A DNA stretch of 64,000 nucleotides, from NCBI RefSeq assembly GCF_030362835.1, contig NZ_JAUCGQ010000003.1, forward strand, positions 186,001 to 250,000, given 5' to 3'. Both the position numbers and the translations under genes were made by a program. The notes under the pieces are model-generated. The model saw only the letters and a list, made by a program, of their open reading frames with translations. It had not been told where the DNA came from and searched no databases. Origin of the DNA: Cellulomonas alba (GTDB lineage: Bacteria > Actinomycetota > Actinomycetes > Actinomycetales > Cellulomonadaceae). Below, in pieces: positions 17,892 to 27,445 of this stretch. Numbering within the stretch: the stretch's first letter is position 1; each line of letters begins with the position of its first letter.

Positions 17892-20800
17892 CTACTGGAA
17901 GTCGCGTGACGTCGACCGGACGCGCAGCGACATCGGCGCCAGGTGCTCGGCGATGAGATTCGTCGCGCCGTCGGCGCGCTCGAGACGCCCGCGGACCACG
18001 AGCGCGCGCGACGTGCGGGCCGTCTTCCGGAACCGCTGCCAGAGCCCGGCGGAGCACACGACGTTGAGCAGACCGGTCTCGTCCTCGAGCGAGAGGAACG
18101 TGACCCCACCGGCGGTGCCGGGTCGCTGGCGGTGCGTGATGACGCCTGCGACCGCGACGCGCCGGCCCTCCTCGTGGCGGTACGCGTGCTCGACGCAGAT
18201 CACGCCGGCTGCCTCGAGCCCGGGGCGGACGAACTGCGTCGGGTAGGAGTCGACCGAGACGCCCGTCGCCCACACGTCGGCGGTGGCGACCTCGACGTCC
18301 GACAGGCCGGGCAGCGTGGGGGCCGCGACGCCGACGCTGACGCCCGGGAGCGTGTCCGGTCCCTCCTGCGCGAGCGCACCGGCGGCCCAGAGCGCCTCAC
18401 GGCGGGTGGCGCCCAGCGACTCGAGCGCACCGGCGGTCGCGAGGGCTTCGAGCTGGGTGGTCGTCAGCGGGACGCGGCGCACGAGGTCGCGCAGGTCGAC
18501 GAACGGGCCGCGCGCCTTCCGCTCGTCGACCAGGCGCTGGGCGAGGTCCTCGCCCACCGAGCGGACCGCGACGAGGCCGAGCCGCACCGCGAGCGACCGG
18601 GCCGCCTGCGTGTCCGCGTTCCGCTCACGCCGCTCGACGGGCCCGTTCGCGGCGACGCGGTCGGTCGGTCCGCCCTCGCGGCCGCCCCCGCGGGCGCCGG
18701 TCCGCACCCCCACCGGCACCGCCGGCCCTGTCCCGCTCGGGCTCGGCGTCAGCAGCGGCTCGCCGACGGGCGGGGTCGGGCCGAGCCGTTCGACGCGCGC
18801 CTGCACGTCGGAGGCGTTGATGTCCGGGCGCAGCAGCTCGAGGCCGTGGCGACGCGCGTCGGCGGCGAGGCTCTGCGGCGAGTAGAAGCCCATCGGCTGC
18901 GCCGCGAGCAGGCCGGCGTAGAACGCGGCCGGGTGGTACACCTTCAGCCACGCGCTCGCGTAGACCAGGTAGGCGAACGAGTACGCGTGCGACTCGGGGA
19001 AGCCGAAGTCGGCGAACGCCTTGAGCTTGTCGTACACCTGCTCGCCGACCTCGGCGCTGATGCCGTTGCGCGCCATCCCGTCCATGAGCCGGCCCTTGAG
19101 CGCCTCCATCCGCTCGAGCGAGCGCTTCGAGCCCATCGCGCGGCGCAGCTGGTCCGCCTCGGCGGGCGTGAAGTCGGCGACGTCGATCGCCATCTGCATG
19201 AGCTGCTCCTGGAACAGCGGCACGCCGAGGGTGCGGCCCAAGGACTTCTCGAGCTTGGGGTGCAGGAACGTGACGGGCTGCCGGCCGTGCGCCCGCTCGA
19301 TGTAGGGGTGCACCGAGCCGCCCTGGATCGGCCCGGGCCGGATCAGCGCGACCTCGATGACGATGTCGTAGAACCGGCGCGGCTGCAGGCGGGGCAGCGT
19401 GCCCATCTGCGCGCGGGACTCGACCTGGAACACCCCGACGGTGTCGGCGGCCGAGAGCAGGTCGTACACGCGCGGGTCCTCGTCGGGCAGCGCGTGCAGG
19501 TCGAGGTCGACGCCCTCGTGGATCCGGACCTCGTCGAACGCGAGGCGCAGCGCGGTGAGCATGCCGAGCCCGAGCAGGTCGAACTTCACGAGCCCCGCGT
19601 CCGCGCAGTCCTCCTTGTCCCACTGCAGCACCGTGCGGCCGGGCATCCGGGCCCACTCCACGGGGCACACCTCGATGACGGGCCGGTCGCACATCACCAT
19701 GCCGCCCGAGTGGATGCCGAGGTGGCGCGGCAGCCGCAGGAACCGGTCGGCGAGGTCGACCACCTGGTCGGGGATCTCGTCGAGCTCGCTCGCGGCGGGC
19801 GGCACGTGCGCCGGCACCACGTCGTGGCCGTCGCTCGTCGCGAGGCCCGGGACCTCGGTGCCGCGCGGCGAGCGGACCGGATCGGCGGTCGGCTCCCACG
19901 TCGTGCCCCACATCGCGTCGCGCGCGGTGCGCCGGTCGTGCCGTGCGGTGGCTACCGCTGGCGGGTGCGTCTCGACCGGCGGCCAGGTGCCGACGTGCCC
20001 CACGTGCGGGCGGTCCGCGCGACGGGTCGACGACGGCTTCTCGGGCGCCGGCGGCTCGACCGCCGGTCGCAGGCTCCCCCACCGCTCGATCGACTTCGCC
20101 CAGGCGTCCTGCTGCCCGGCGTCGTACCCGAGCGCCCTGGCCGCGTCACGGACCGCCGACCGCGGCCGGTAGGAGATGACGTTCGCGACCTGCGCCGCGT
20201 GCGAGCGCCCGTGCTTGGCGTAGACGTACTGGATGACCTCCTCGCGGCGCGCAGACTCGATGTCGACGTCGATGTCGGGCGGGCCGTCGCGCTCGGGGGC
20301 GAGGAACCGCTCGAACAGGAGCCCCTGCTTGACCGGGTCCACGGCGGTGACGCGGAGCGCGTAGCAGACCGCCGAGTTGGCGGCCGAGCCGCGGCCCTGC
20401 GCGAGGATGCCGTGGTCGCGGCAGAACTTCACGAGGTCGTAGACCACGAGGAAGTACCCCGGGAAGTGCAGGTCCTCGATGATGCGCAGCTCGTGCTCGA
20501 GCTGCGCGTACGCCCCGGGGACGCGCTCCGCCTCCCGCGGCCCGTACAGCCCGGCGGCACCGTCCATGACGAGCGCGCGCAGCCACGTCGCCTCGGTGTG
20601 TCCGGGAGGCACCGGGTACGGCGGCAGGTCGGGTGCGACGAGCCGCAGGTCGAACGCGCACTCCGCGGCCAGTGCGGCGGCGGCGTCCACCGCGCCGGGG
20701 TGCCGGCGGTGCAGCGCGCGCATCTCGGCCGCGCCCCGCAGGTGGGCGGTCGGCCCCGCGGGCAGCCAGCCGTCGAGGTCGTCGAGGGACGACCGGGCAC

Positions 20801-21557
20801 GCACGGCCGCGAGCGCGGCGGCGAGGTCGGCGTCGCGCGGCGTCGCGTAGTGGACGTTCCCCGTGGCGACGAGCGGCAGGCGGGCGTCGGCGGCGAGGCG
20901 CGCGAGCGCGTCGGACCGCTCGCCGTCACGCGGGTCGTTCGCCGCGGTGAGCTCGACGGCGACGTTGTCCCGCCCGAACAGCGCGACCAGCCGGTCGAGC
21001 TCCGCCGCGGCGGCCGCGAACCCCGCGGACGTGACGCCGCCGGACGGGGAACCGCCCGCGAGCGCGCGCCGGACCGTGCCCTTGCGGCACCCGGTGAGCA
21101 CGAGCCAGCGGTCGCGGCCGACCTCCGCAAGCTCCTCGAGCCGGTAGTCGGCGGCGCCCTTCTCGCCGGTGCGCAGGTGCGCCTCGGCGATCGAGCGCGA
21201 CAGCGCGCGGTACCCGTCCGGCCCACGCGCGAGGACGAGCAGGTGCGACGCGCGCGGGTCCGGCACGCCGGTGGGCAGGTCGAGCACCGGGCGACCCGGC
21301 ACGGTGCGGTCGTCGTCGAACCGGCGCCCGTCGGGGGCCGGCAGGTGCAGCTCGGAGCCGAACACGGTGGCGAGCCCGACGGCCTTCGCCGCCTGGCTGA
21401 ACCGCACCACGCCGTACAACCCGTCGTGGTCGGTCAGCGCGAGCGCGCTCAGGCCGAGCCGCGCCGCCTCGGCCGCGAGCTCCTCGGGCTGGCTCGCGCC
21501 GTCGAGGAAGCTGAACGCCGAGTGGGCGTGCAGCTCGGCGTAGCGCGCCTCAGTCAT
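17892..21557 (-). CDS. dnaE2: Error-prone DNA polymerase DnaE2
   Basis: A 1,221-residue C-family polymerase of the mutasome that copies damaged DNA. An N-terminal PHP domain (AELHAHSAFSFLDGAS) precedes the palm with PPDIDVDIES and VKFDLLGLG (catalytic Asp residues), then the finger, the helix-hairpin-helix region and an OB fold (VAVAGVITHRQRP). It ends SRDFQ. Two low-complexity insertions stand out: about residues 495-586 (Pro/Arg/His-rich) and about 925-980 (Gly/Pro/Arg-rich). ATG at 21557 overlaps the imuB stop by 8 bp. Last gene of the SOS-controlled imuA'-imuB-dnaE2 operon. Confidence 0.95.
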   Translation of the reverse strand: MTEARYAELHAHSAFSFLDGASQPEELAAEAARLGLSALALTDHDGLYGVVRFSQAAKAVGLATVFGSELHLPAPDGRRFDDDRTVPGRPVLDLPTGVPDPRASHLLVLARGPDGYRALSRSIAEAHLRTGEKGAADYRLEELAEVGRDRWLVLTGCRKGTVRRALAGGSPSGGVTSAGFAAAAAELDRLVALFGRDNVAVELTAANDPRDGERSDALARLAADARLPLVATGNVHYATPRDADLAAALAAVRARSSLDDLDGWLPAGPTAHLRGAAEMRALHRRHPGAVDAAAALAAECAFDLRLVAPDLPPYPVPPGHTEATWLRALVMDGAAGLYGPREAERVPGAYAQLEHELRIIEDLHFPGYFLVVYDLVKFCRDHGILAQGRGSAANSAVCYALRVTAVDPVKQGLLFERFLAPERDGPPDIDVDIESARREEVIQYVYAKHGRSHAAQVANVISYRPRSAVRDAARALGYDAGQQDAWAKSIERWGSLRPAVEPPAPEKPSSTRRADRPHVGHVGTWPPVETHPPAVATARHDRRTARDAMWGTTWEPTADPVRSPRGTEVPGLATSDGHDVVPAHVPPAASELDEIPDQVVDLADRFLRLPRHLGIHSGGMVMCDRPVIEVCPVEWARMPGRTVLQWDKEDCADAGLVKFDLLGLGMLTALRLAFDEVRIHEGVDLDLHALPDEDPRVYDLLSAADTVGVFQVESRAQMGTLPRLQPRRFYDIVIEVALIRPGPIQGGSVHPYIERAHGRQPVTFLHPKLEKSLGRTLGVPLFQEQLMQMAIDVADFTPAEADQLRRAMGSKRSLERMEALKGRLMDGMARNGISAEVGEQVYDKLKAFADFGFPESHAYSFAYLVYASAWLKVYHPAAFYAGLLAAQPMGFYSPQSLAADARRHGLELLRPDINASDVQARVERLGPTPPVGEPLLTPSPSGTGPAVPVGVRTGARGGGREGGPTDRVAANGPVERRERNADTQAARSLAVRLGLVAVRSVGEDLAQRLVDERKARGPFVDLRDLVRRVPLTTTQLEALATAGALESLGATRREALWAAGALAQEGPDTLPGVSVGVAAPTLPGLSDVEVATADVWATGVSVDSYPTQFVRPGLEAAGVICVEHAYRHEEGRRVAVAGVITHRQRPGTAGGVTFLSLEDETGLLNVVCSAGLWQRFRKTARTSRALVVRGRLERADGATNLIAEHLAPMSLRVRSTSRDFQ

Positions 21558-23427
21558 AGGTCGCCTCGCAGGTCCAGCCGGCCGCACCGAGCGCGAGCAG
21601 CGCGGCGACCCCGTCGTCGAACGCGACCTGCACGTAGGCGCGCAGCGTCGCGCGCGGCCCCTCGGGCTCCGCCCACCACCGCCCGCCCATCGGCCACGGC
21701 CCCGCCCAGGCGCGCACGCGCCGCGTGACGACCGCCCGGCGGACGCCATCCGCACCGCGCGGGCCGCCAGGAACGCCCGGCCCGGTGCCGCGCCGCCCGG
21801 CGTCGCCGCGCGCGCCGGCCCCGTCCCCGGACCAGCCCCGCCGGCCGCCGCGGGGACCGACCCCGTCGCCCTCCTCGTCCTCGGGCTCCACCCAGCGCAC
21901 CCACGCCGGTGGGGCGCTGAGCGCGAGCCGGGGACCGAGCAGCACGGGCGCGCCGGCGGCGTCACGCACCTCGACCGCCACGGCCTCGACAGGCACGGTC
22001 GCGGGCGCGGGCTCGGGCAGCCGACCCGGCCACGGCCGGTCGACGGGGTGCGGCGCCTCGCTCTGGTCGCCCCACGGGCGCACGTGCACCTGGTCGCGTG
22101 GGCCGCGGCCGCCCTGGATGGTCGCGACGAGCACGCCGGACCCGCCCACCACGGCCTGGACGCGGTCGAGCGCACGGTGCGCACGCAGGTCGCCGCCCGA
22201 CGGGCCGCCCCACAGCCGGCCCTGCTCGGCACCCGCGGGCGCGACGTCGAGCGCCGTGACCGACAGGCGCACGAGCGTGGTGGGGTGCGCGTCGTCGTCG
22301 GGGAACTCGGGCGCGTCCGGGTGCAGCCACGCGTCGTCGCCCCCGGACCCGCCCGCCCCGTGACGCCGCGCGACGCTGCGCGCTCCCCCGGCGGCGCGCA
22401 CGTCGCGCGCGCGGTCCCGTGCGGCCTCGACCGCCGACGCGGACAGCCACGACTCGAGCTGCCACCGGATGCGGTCCGTGATCCGTGCGGGCGACAGACC
22501 GCCCCAGCCCCCGAGGTCCGTGCGCCACGTGCGCGCGAGCTCGTCGCCGTCGTCGGTGCGTGCCGCGATCCGCAGCCGCCCGCACGTCCAGCCGCCCTCG
22601 ACGAGCTGCGCGTGCAGCTGCTCCGCGAGCCGGCGCCCGGCGAACGTCGCGGTGTCGACGCGGTCCGCCGGCGGGTCGAGCTCGGCGGCGGCCTCGAGGT
22701 CCTGCTCGGGCCGACGACGAGCAGGCGGCCGCTCGTCCTGACCGCGCGCGAGCGTCGACGCCCAGGCGCCGAGCCGGCCGAACCGCGCGAACACGTCGGC
22801 GGGCGGCAGCGCGGCGAGCTGCCCGAGCGTGCGCAGGCCGAGGCGGTGGAGCAGGTCGACGAGCTCGCCGACCGCGAGCGCCGCCTCGTCCGTGACGGCC
22901 GCGTGCACGAGGTCGGCGACGCCGCGCGCCGCGAGGAACTCCGGGGAGGTGCCCGCAGGCACGTCGACGCCGGCCCGGGCCGCGAGCACCGCCGCGAGGA
23001 GGCCGTCGGCCGTCCCGACGCCGCACTCGTACCCCGTGGCCAGCGCGACCGCGTCGACCAGACGCTCCGCGAGCGCGCGCTCCGAGCCGTGGTACCGGCT
23101 CGCCCCGTCGGCGGGCAGCAGCAGCAGCCCGGCGCGCACCACCTCGATGCCCGCCACCACCGTCTCGGCCGCCGCCGCGACCGGCTCGAACAGCCGCACG
23201 TCGCGCGCGTCGTCGGCAGGCAGCAGCTCGAGCTCGGGGCAGACGCCCTGCGCCTCGCGGCGCCGCATGCCGCGCCGCACCCCCTCGTCGCGTGCGAGCG
23301 CGGAGACCGCGGTGACGCGCCGGCCGTCGTGGACGGCCACGGGCAGGTGCGGCGCCACCTCGGCCGACGCGGCGGCGGCGACCACGGGCCAGTCGGGCAC
23401 CCAGAGCACGGTGGTGCGCATGCTCAT
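21550..23427 (-). CDS. imuB: ImuB, catalytically inactive Y-family polymerase homologue
   Basis: A 625-residue Y-family homologue that bridges ImuA', DnaE2 and the beta clamp. It starts MSMRTTVLWVPDWPVVAA, where active enzymes have the DxDxF catalytic motif; the second acidic motif is replaced around ADGASRYHGSE. ARDEGVRRGMRRREAQGVCPEL and LHRLGLRTLGQLAALP are the conserved Y-family blocks. The C-terminal region includes a Gly/Arg/Asp-rich segment (about residues 525-575) and a closing WWAEPEG motif. ATG at 23427 overlaps the imuA' stop (ATGA). Confidence 0.92.
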   Translation of the reverse strand: MSMRTTVLWVPDWPVVAAAASAEVAPHLPVAVHDGRRVTAVSALARDEGVRRGMRRREAQGVCPELELLPADDARDVRLFEPVAAAAETVVAGIEVVRAGLLLLPADGASRYHGSERALAERLVDAVALATGYECGVGTADGLLAAVLAARAGVDVPAGTSPEFLAARGVADLVHAAVTDEAALAVGELVDLLHRLGLRTLGQLAALPPADVFARFGRLGAWASTLARGQDERPPARRRPEQDLEAAAELDPPADRVDTATFAGRRLAEQLHAQLVEGGWTCGRLRIAARTDDGDELARTWRTDLGGWGGLSPARITDRIRWQLESWLSASAVEAARDRARDVRAAGGARSVARRHGAGGSGGDDAWLHPDAPEFPDDDAHPTTLVRLSVTALDVAPAGAEQGRLWGGPSGGDLRAHRALDRVQAVVGGSGVLVATIQGGRGPRDQVHVRPWGDQSEAPHPVDRPWPGRLPEPAPATVPVEAVAVEVRDAAGAPVLLGPRLALSAPPAWVRWVEPEDEEGDGVGPRGGRRGWSGDGAGARGDAGRRGTGPGVPGGPRGADGVRRAVVTRRVRAWAGPWPMGGRWWAEPEGPRATLRAYVQVAFDDGVAALLALGAAGWTCEATYD

Positions 23428-24482
23428 CCGACCAGCCTCAGGTCCGGCGCCGGGCCACCGGCGGCCGCGGGCTCCGCGGTCGTCGGCGCAAGGTCCTCCT
23501 CGGGCGCGAGGAGCGTGCGCGCCTCGTCGGCGTCCACGGCGGCGGACGCCGCAGGTCCCTCGACCGTGGGCGCCGCGACCCCGGCGTCCTCGTCGCGCAC
23601 GACCTGCGGCACCACGGCCCCGAGCGGCAGTACGAGGTCGACGGCGTCGACCTGCCCGGCGCTCCCCCGGCCCGAGCGGACCACCCGCACCTCGTGCGCG
23701 CGCAGCCACCCGTCCCCCTCGTCGAGGCCCGTCCACCTGCCACCCTCGACGTCGAGCACCACGCTCGCGCCGGGCCACGGCGTCGTGGCGACCAGCACCG
23801 CCCCGCGGTCCCTGGCCCGGGCGGACAGCCGGCGCCGGTCCGCGTCGACGAGCGCCGCGTCCGGGCCGACGACCACGACGTCGATCCCGTCCACCAGCGC
23901 CGCGACCACGGTCGCGGCCTCGAGCCCGGGCCGCGGCACGAGCGCGAGCCGGTCGAGCGCGAGCCCCGCCTGCGCGGCGGCCAGCAGGCCGAGCGCGGGC
24001 ATCCCGACGGCCGCCGCCCACGCCCCACCGGCGCACGCCTGCGCGAGCAGCTCGAGCAGCAGCGAGGTCGAGCCCGCCACGACCGTGGTGGCGCCGCGGC
24101 GCAGCCCGTCGGGCAGGAGCCCCGCGAGCGGCGGCGGAACCGGCAGCGGCGGCCGCTCGCTCGTCAGCAGCGACGTGCGCGGCACCGCGGTGGTGCGCTC
24201 CTCGTCGACCGCGGGCACGAGCGCGAGCGCGGCGTGCGGCGGTGGCATCGTGGCGGGAGCTGGCCCCGGCACGGCAGCCGGCACCGGCTTCGCAGTCGGC
24301 TCCGGCACGGCAACCCGCACCGGCGCGGCTGCGCGCGACGGCTCGCCCGCCGGCCGTTCGGCGGTGAGCACGCTGCGTGCCCCCGTACGGTGCTCCGCGC
24401 GCGCGAGCACCGCCCGCGCCAGGGCCGCGCGCTCGTCCGGCGACATCGCCGCCGGAGCGCCGGGTAGCGTCGCGCTCGTCAT
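23424..24482 (-). CDS. imuA': ImuA', RecA-like mutasome subunit
   Basis: A 352-residue RecA-like protein, first gene of the mutasome cassette. The N-terminal 120 residues are Pro/Ala-rich and probably disordered. The core begins LAGLLPDGLRRGATTVVAGSTSLLLELL, where the Walker A is degenerate, as expected for ImuA'. VDGIDVVVVGPDAALVDADRRRLSARARDRGAVLVAT is the equivalent of the RecA core sheet. ATG at 24482 follows GGGAGGG. A LexA box lies 84 bp upstream. Confidence 0.88.
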   Translation of the reverse strand: MTSATLPGAPAAMSPDERAALARAVLARAEHRTGARSVLTAERPAGEPSRAAAPVRVAVPEPTAKPVPAAVPGPAPATMPPPHAALALVPAVDEERTTAVPRTSLLTSERPPLPVPPPLAGLLPDGLRRGATTVVAGSTSLLLELLAQACAGGAWAAAVGMPALGLLAAAQAGLALDRLALVPRPGLEAATVVAALVDGIDVVVVGPDAALVDADRRRLSARARDRGAVLVATTPWPGASVVLDVEGGRWTGLDEGDGWLRAHEVRVVRSGRGSAGQVDAVDLVLPLGAVVPQVVRDEDAGVAAPTVEGPAASAAVDADEARTLLAPEEDLAPTTAEPAAAGGPAPDLRLVG

Positions 24483-24565
24483 CCCGCCCTCCCGGCTGCT
24501 CTCGTCATGTGACCTGCGTGTCCTCCGCCGACCGCCACGAGCGGCTGGCACCGCCGACGGCGATG

Positions 24566-24581
24566 TCGAACACGCGTTCGA
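24566..24581 (-). promoter_or_regulatory. LexA (SOS) box of the imuA'-imuB-dnaE2 operon
   Basis: TCGAACACGCGTTCGA: GAAC-N4-GTTC with symmetrical flanks, the actinobacterial SOS-box form. It abuts a CATAAT hexamer (24586-24581, leftward) that could be the -10, so LexA would cover the promoter. It lies 84 bp upstream of the imuA' start. Confidence 0.85.
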
Positions 24582-24872
24582 TTATGCCAGTACACGCTGA
24601 CATCCCCCCCGCCGTCAATCGGGCTCCCCCGCCCGCCTCCACCACCCGACGGACCGGGCGGTACGCCCCCGCCGGACGCGCCACGACCCCCGACCGGCGA
24701 GCACCGACCCACACGCCCCGCCACACCCCGAACCGCCCCCGCACCGCGCCCGAACCGCCCCCGCACCGCGCACCCGGCGTGCCGCAGGCGCACCCCACCC
24801 GCGTCGGCTAGCGTCACCGGCGCACCCGCGCACCGACGCCGGGCGCCCCGGGCCGCTCGTCAAGGAGGACGC
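24582..24872. other. Intergenic region between imuA' and the membrane-protein gene
   Basis: Apart from the LexA box this gap holds a C-run at 24603-24609, a tandem 22-bp repeat (24730-24751 and 24752-24773, differing only at the last bases), and TAGCGT at 24809-24814, a likely -10 for the rightward gene with a leader of about 50 nt. No gene is apparent. Confidence 0.5.
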
Positions 24873-25580
24873 ATGGCCGTCGTCGTCGGCCTCTACCGGC
24901 TCGCCCTCGCGGCGATCACCCTCGTCGCGCTCTTCTGGGCGCCGAGCAGCGGGCCGTACTTCCACCTCACGGACTTCGTCTACTTCACCGACCAGTCGAA
25001 CCTGCTGATGGCGGTCGTCATGGTGTGGGGCGCCGTCGCCGTGCTCGGTCGCAGGCGCGGACCGCAGCCGTGGCTGTGGGGCGCCGTCACGCTGTACCTG
25101 CTCATCACGGCGCTCGTCGCGCAGTTCGTCCTCGACCCGCCGGCGCCGGGCGCCGAGATCATCGAGCTCGGCCTGACGAAGGTCGGGGTGGTGCACCAGC
25201 TCGCGCCGATCGCGACGTTCGTGCACTTCCTGCTGATGGTGCCGCACCGCCGGCTGCGCATCCGGGTCGCGCTCTCCTGGCTCGCCTACCCCGTCGCGTA
25301 CATCGCCTTCATCGTGGTCCGCGGCGTCGTGAGCCCCGACAGCGCGTACCCGTACGGCTTCATCGACGTCGACGACATCGGCTACGGCGGCCTGCTGCTC
25401 AACATCCTGATCTACGGCGTCGGGTTCTGGGTGCTCGGCCTCGTGCTCGTCGGCATCGACCGCCTGCTGCCCGCCCGCACGCTGATCGGACCGCGCGACG
25501 AGCCTGCGCCACCTCCGACCTCGGAGCCGCCGGCCGGAGCAGCGGACCCGTCCCCGCGCGCGTCCGTCGACCCGGCGTGA
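24873..25580 (+). CDS. Pr6Pr family integral membrane protein
   Basis: A 235-residue protein with about six transmembrane helices (for example LALAAITLVALFWAP and LLLNILIYGVGFWVLGLVLVG) and a Pro/Ala-rich cytoplasmic tail. HLTDFVYFTDQSNLLMAVVMVW and VVRGVVSPDSAYPYGFIDVDDIGYGGLLLN are the signature blocks of the Pr6Pr family. Molecular function unknown. ATG at 24873 follows AAGGAGG. The PEBP gene begins 10 bp after its stop. Confidence 0.85.
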   Translation: MAVVVGLYRLALAAITLVALFWAPSSGPYFHLTDFVYFTDQSNLLMAVVMVWGAVAVLGRRRGPQPWLWGAVTLYLLITALVAQFVLDPPAPGAEIIELGLTKVGVVHQLAPIATFVHFLLMVPHRRLRIRVALSWLAYPVAYIAFIVVRGVVSPDSAYPYGFIDVDDIGYGGLLLNILIYGVGFWVLGLVLVGIDRLLPARTLIGPRDEPAPPPTSEPPAGAADPSPRASVDPA

Positions 25581-25590
25581 GGATGACGCC

Positions 25591-26130
25591 ATGAGCGCCC
25601 TCGACCGTCCACCCGCCCCCGACCCGTACTCGCTGCTCCCGGCCACCGGCTCGTTCGACCTGCGCAGCGACGACCTCACGCCCGGCGCGCGCATCCCCGA
25701 CGTGCACACCAACACCGAGGTCGGCCAGAACGTCTCGCCGCACCTCGCGTGGTCCGGCTTCCCGGACGCCACGAGGTCGTTCCTCGTCACGTGCTTCGAC
25801 CCCGACGCGCCTGGCCCCGCCGGCTGGTGGCACTGGACGGTGGTGGACCTGCCCGCGAGCGTCACCGAGCTGCCGCGCGGCGCCGGCACGCCCGAGGCGA
25901 CCGACCTGCCGTCGGGCGCTTTCCAGCTGCGCGGCGACGACGGCATCGAGGCGTTCCGCGGCTCCGCGCCGCCCCCCGGCGACCAGGTGCACCACTACTA
26001 CTTCGCGGTGCACGCGCTCGACGTGCCGTCGCTCGGCGTCGGCCCCGACGCGATGCCCGGTGCGGTGAGCACCATGGCCGTGTTCCACACGCTCGCGCGG
26101 GCGGTGCTCGTCGCGACGTACCAGCGCTGA
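25591..26130 (+). CDS. YbhB/YbcL-type PEBP (Raf kinase inhibitor-like) protein
   Basis: A 179-residue phosphatidylethanolamine-binding-protein fold. VSPHLAWSGFPDATRSF, the ligand-pocket motif DPDAPGPAGWWHW and the closing HHYYFAVHALDV are diagnostic. Bacterial members are cytosolic or periplasmic with no settled role; this one has no signal peptide. ATG at 25591, after a GAGGA site, lies 10 bp after the upstream stop. Confidence 0.9.
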   Translation: MSALDRPPAPDPYSLLPATGSFDLRSDDLTPGARIPDVHTNTEVGQNVSPHLAWSGFPDATRSFLVTCFDPDAPGPAGWWHWTVVDLPASVTELPRGAGTPEATDLPSGAFQLRGDDGIEAFRGSAPPPGDQVHHYYFAVHALDVPSLGVGPDAMPGAVSTMAVFHTLARAVLVATYQR

Positions 26131-26176
26131 CCCCTCGCCCGCCCTGGGCGGCGCACGGCCGCCGAACGGAGACGTC

Positions 26177-27307
26177 ATGACGACGCACGTCGCACCCGCG
26201 CCCTTCACCGCCGACGACTACCGCGCCCGGGCGACCCGCGTCCTCGCGGACGCCGCCGAGCAGGGCCTCGACGGCGTGCTCGTCACACCCGGGCCGGACC
26301 TCGTGTGGCTCACCGGCTACCGGCCGACCGCGATCACCGAGCGGCTCACCGTGCTCGTGCTCGCGCGCGACCACGAGCCGACGCTGCTCGTCCCGGCCCT
26401 CGAGCGGCCGGACGCCGAGGCCGCCGAGGGTGTGCGCGGGCTGGCCCTGCAGGCGTGGGCCGACGCGACGGACCCGTATGCCGCGGCCGCTGCCCTGCTC
26501 CGCGCGGACGGCACCTACGGCGTCTCGGACTCCGCGTGGGCGCTCCACCTGCTCGGCCTCCAGGAGCGGCTGCCCCGCTCCCGCTACCGCGCGCTCACCG
26601 ACTGCTTGCCGATGATGCGCGCCGTCAAAGGCCCCGACGAGCTCGCACGCATCGCGGCGGCCGGCGCGGCGGCCGACGCGACCTACGACCAGATCGTCGG
26701 CCACCGGTTCGCCGGTCGGCGCGAGACCGAGGTCGCCGCGGACCTCGCCGCACTGCTGAGGGAGGCGGGCCACGAGCAGGTCGACTTCACCGTCGTCGGC
26801 TCGGGGCCCAACGGGGCGAACCCGCACCACGAGGCGGGCGACCGCGTGATCGCGCGCGGCGACGCCGTCGTGCTCGACTTCGGCGGTCTCATGCACGGGT
26901 ACGGGTCCGACACCACGCGCACCGTCTGCGTCGGCGAGCCGAGCGACGAGCTCCGGCGCGTGCACGAGGTGGTCCGCCTCGCCCAGCAGGCGGGCGTCGA
27001 CGCCGCCCGACCGGGCGCCGCGTGCCAGGACGTCGACCGCGCCGCGCGCGCGGTGATCACCGACGCGGGTTACGGCGAGGCGTTCATCCACCGGACCGGC
27101 CACGGCATCGGCGTGACGACGCACGAGCCGCCGTACATGGTGGAGGGCGAGGAGCAACCGCTCGTGCCCGGCATGTGCTTCTCGGTCGAGCCCGGGGTCT
27201 ACCTCGCGGGCCGGTTCGGCGTGCGGATCGAGGACATCGTCACCGTGACGGCCGACGGCGTCGAACGCCTCAACCGGACGAGCCGCGAGCTGCGCGTCGT
27301 CGAGTAG
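26177..27307 (+). CDS. M24 Xaa-Pro aminopeptidase / dipeptidase
   Basis: A 376-residue metallopeptidase that removes or cleaves next to proline. The N-terminal creatinase-like domain (about 1-140) is followed by the pita-bread domain with dinuclear metal ligands visible in VVLDFGG (Asp), YGSDTTRT (Asp), HRTGHGIG (His), SVEPGVY (Glu) and VRIEDIV (Glu). Length is typical of PepQ-type enzymes. ATG at 26177 follows GGAGA. Confidence 0.9.
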   Translation: MTTHVAPAPFTADDYRARATRVLADAAEQGLDGVLVTPGPDLVWLTGYRPTAITERLTVLVLARDHEPTLLVPALERPDAEAAEGVRGLALQAWADATDPYAAAAALLRADGTYGVSDSAWALHLLGLQERLPRSRYRALTDCLPMMRAVKGPDELARIAAAGAAADATYDQIVGHRFAGRRETEVAADLAALLREAGHEQVDFTVVGSGPNGANPHHEAGDRVIARGDAVVLDFGGLMHGYGSDTTRTVCVGEPSDELRRVHEVVRLAQQAGVDAARPGAACQDVDRAARAVITDAGYGEAFIHRTGHGIGVTTHEPPYMVEGEEQPLVPGMCFSVEPGVYLAGRFGVRIEDIVTVTADGVERLNRTSRELRVVE

Positions 27308-27445
27308 GAGTCACCCGCCGCAGGTGATGCCCCGCCCCGCGCCGGCGGCCGACGATCGACGCGTCGGAGGTCCCGGGACGTGACGAGGGGGCGGCCAGAT
27401 GCGGCCACGCACTGACTTCGCAGCGATGACAGGTCGGCGGCACGC

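Noticed and set aside
17943..21728. A 1,261-codon plus-strand frame opposite dnaE2
   Set aside because: Antisense shadow of a well-supported polymerase gene; no motif of its own.
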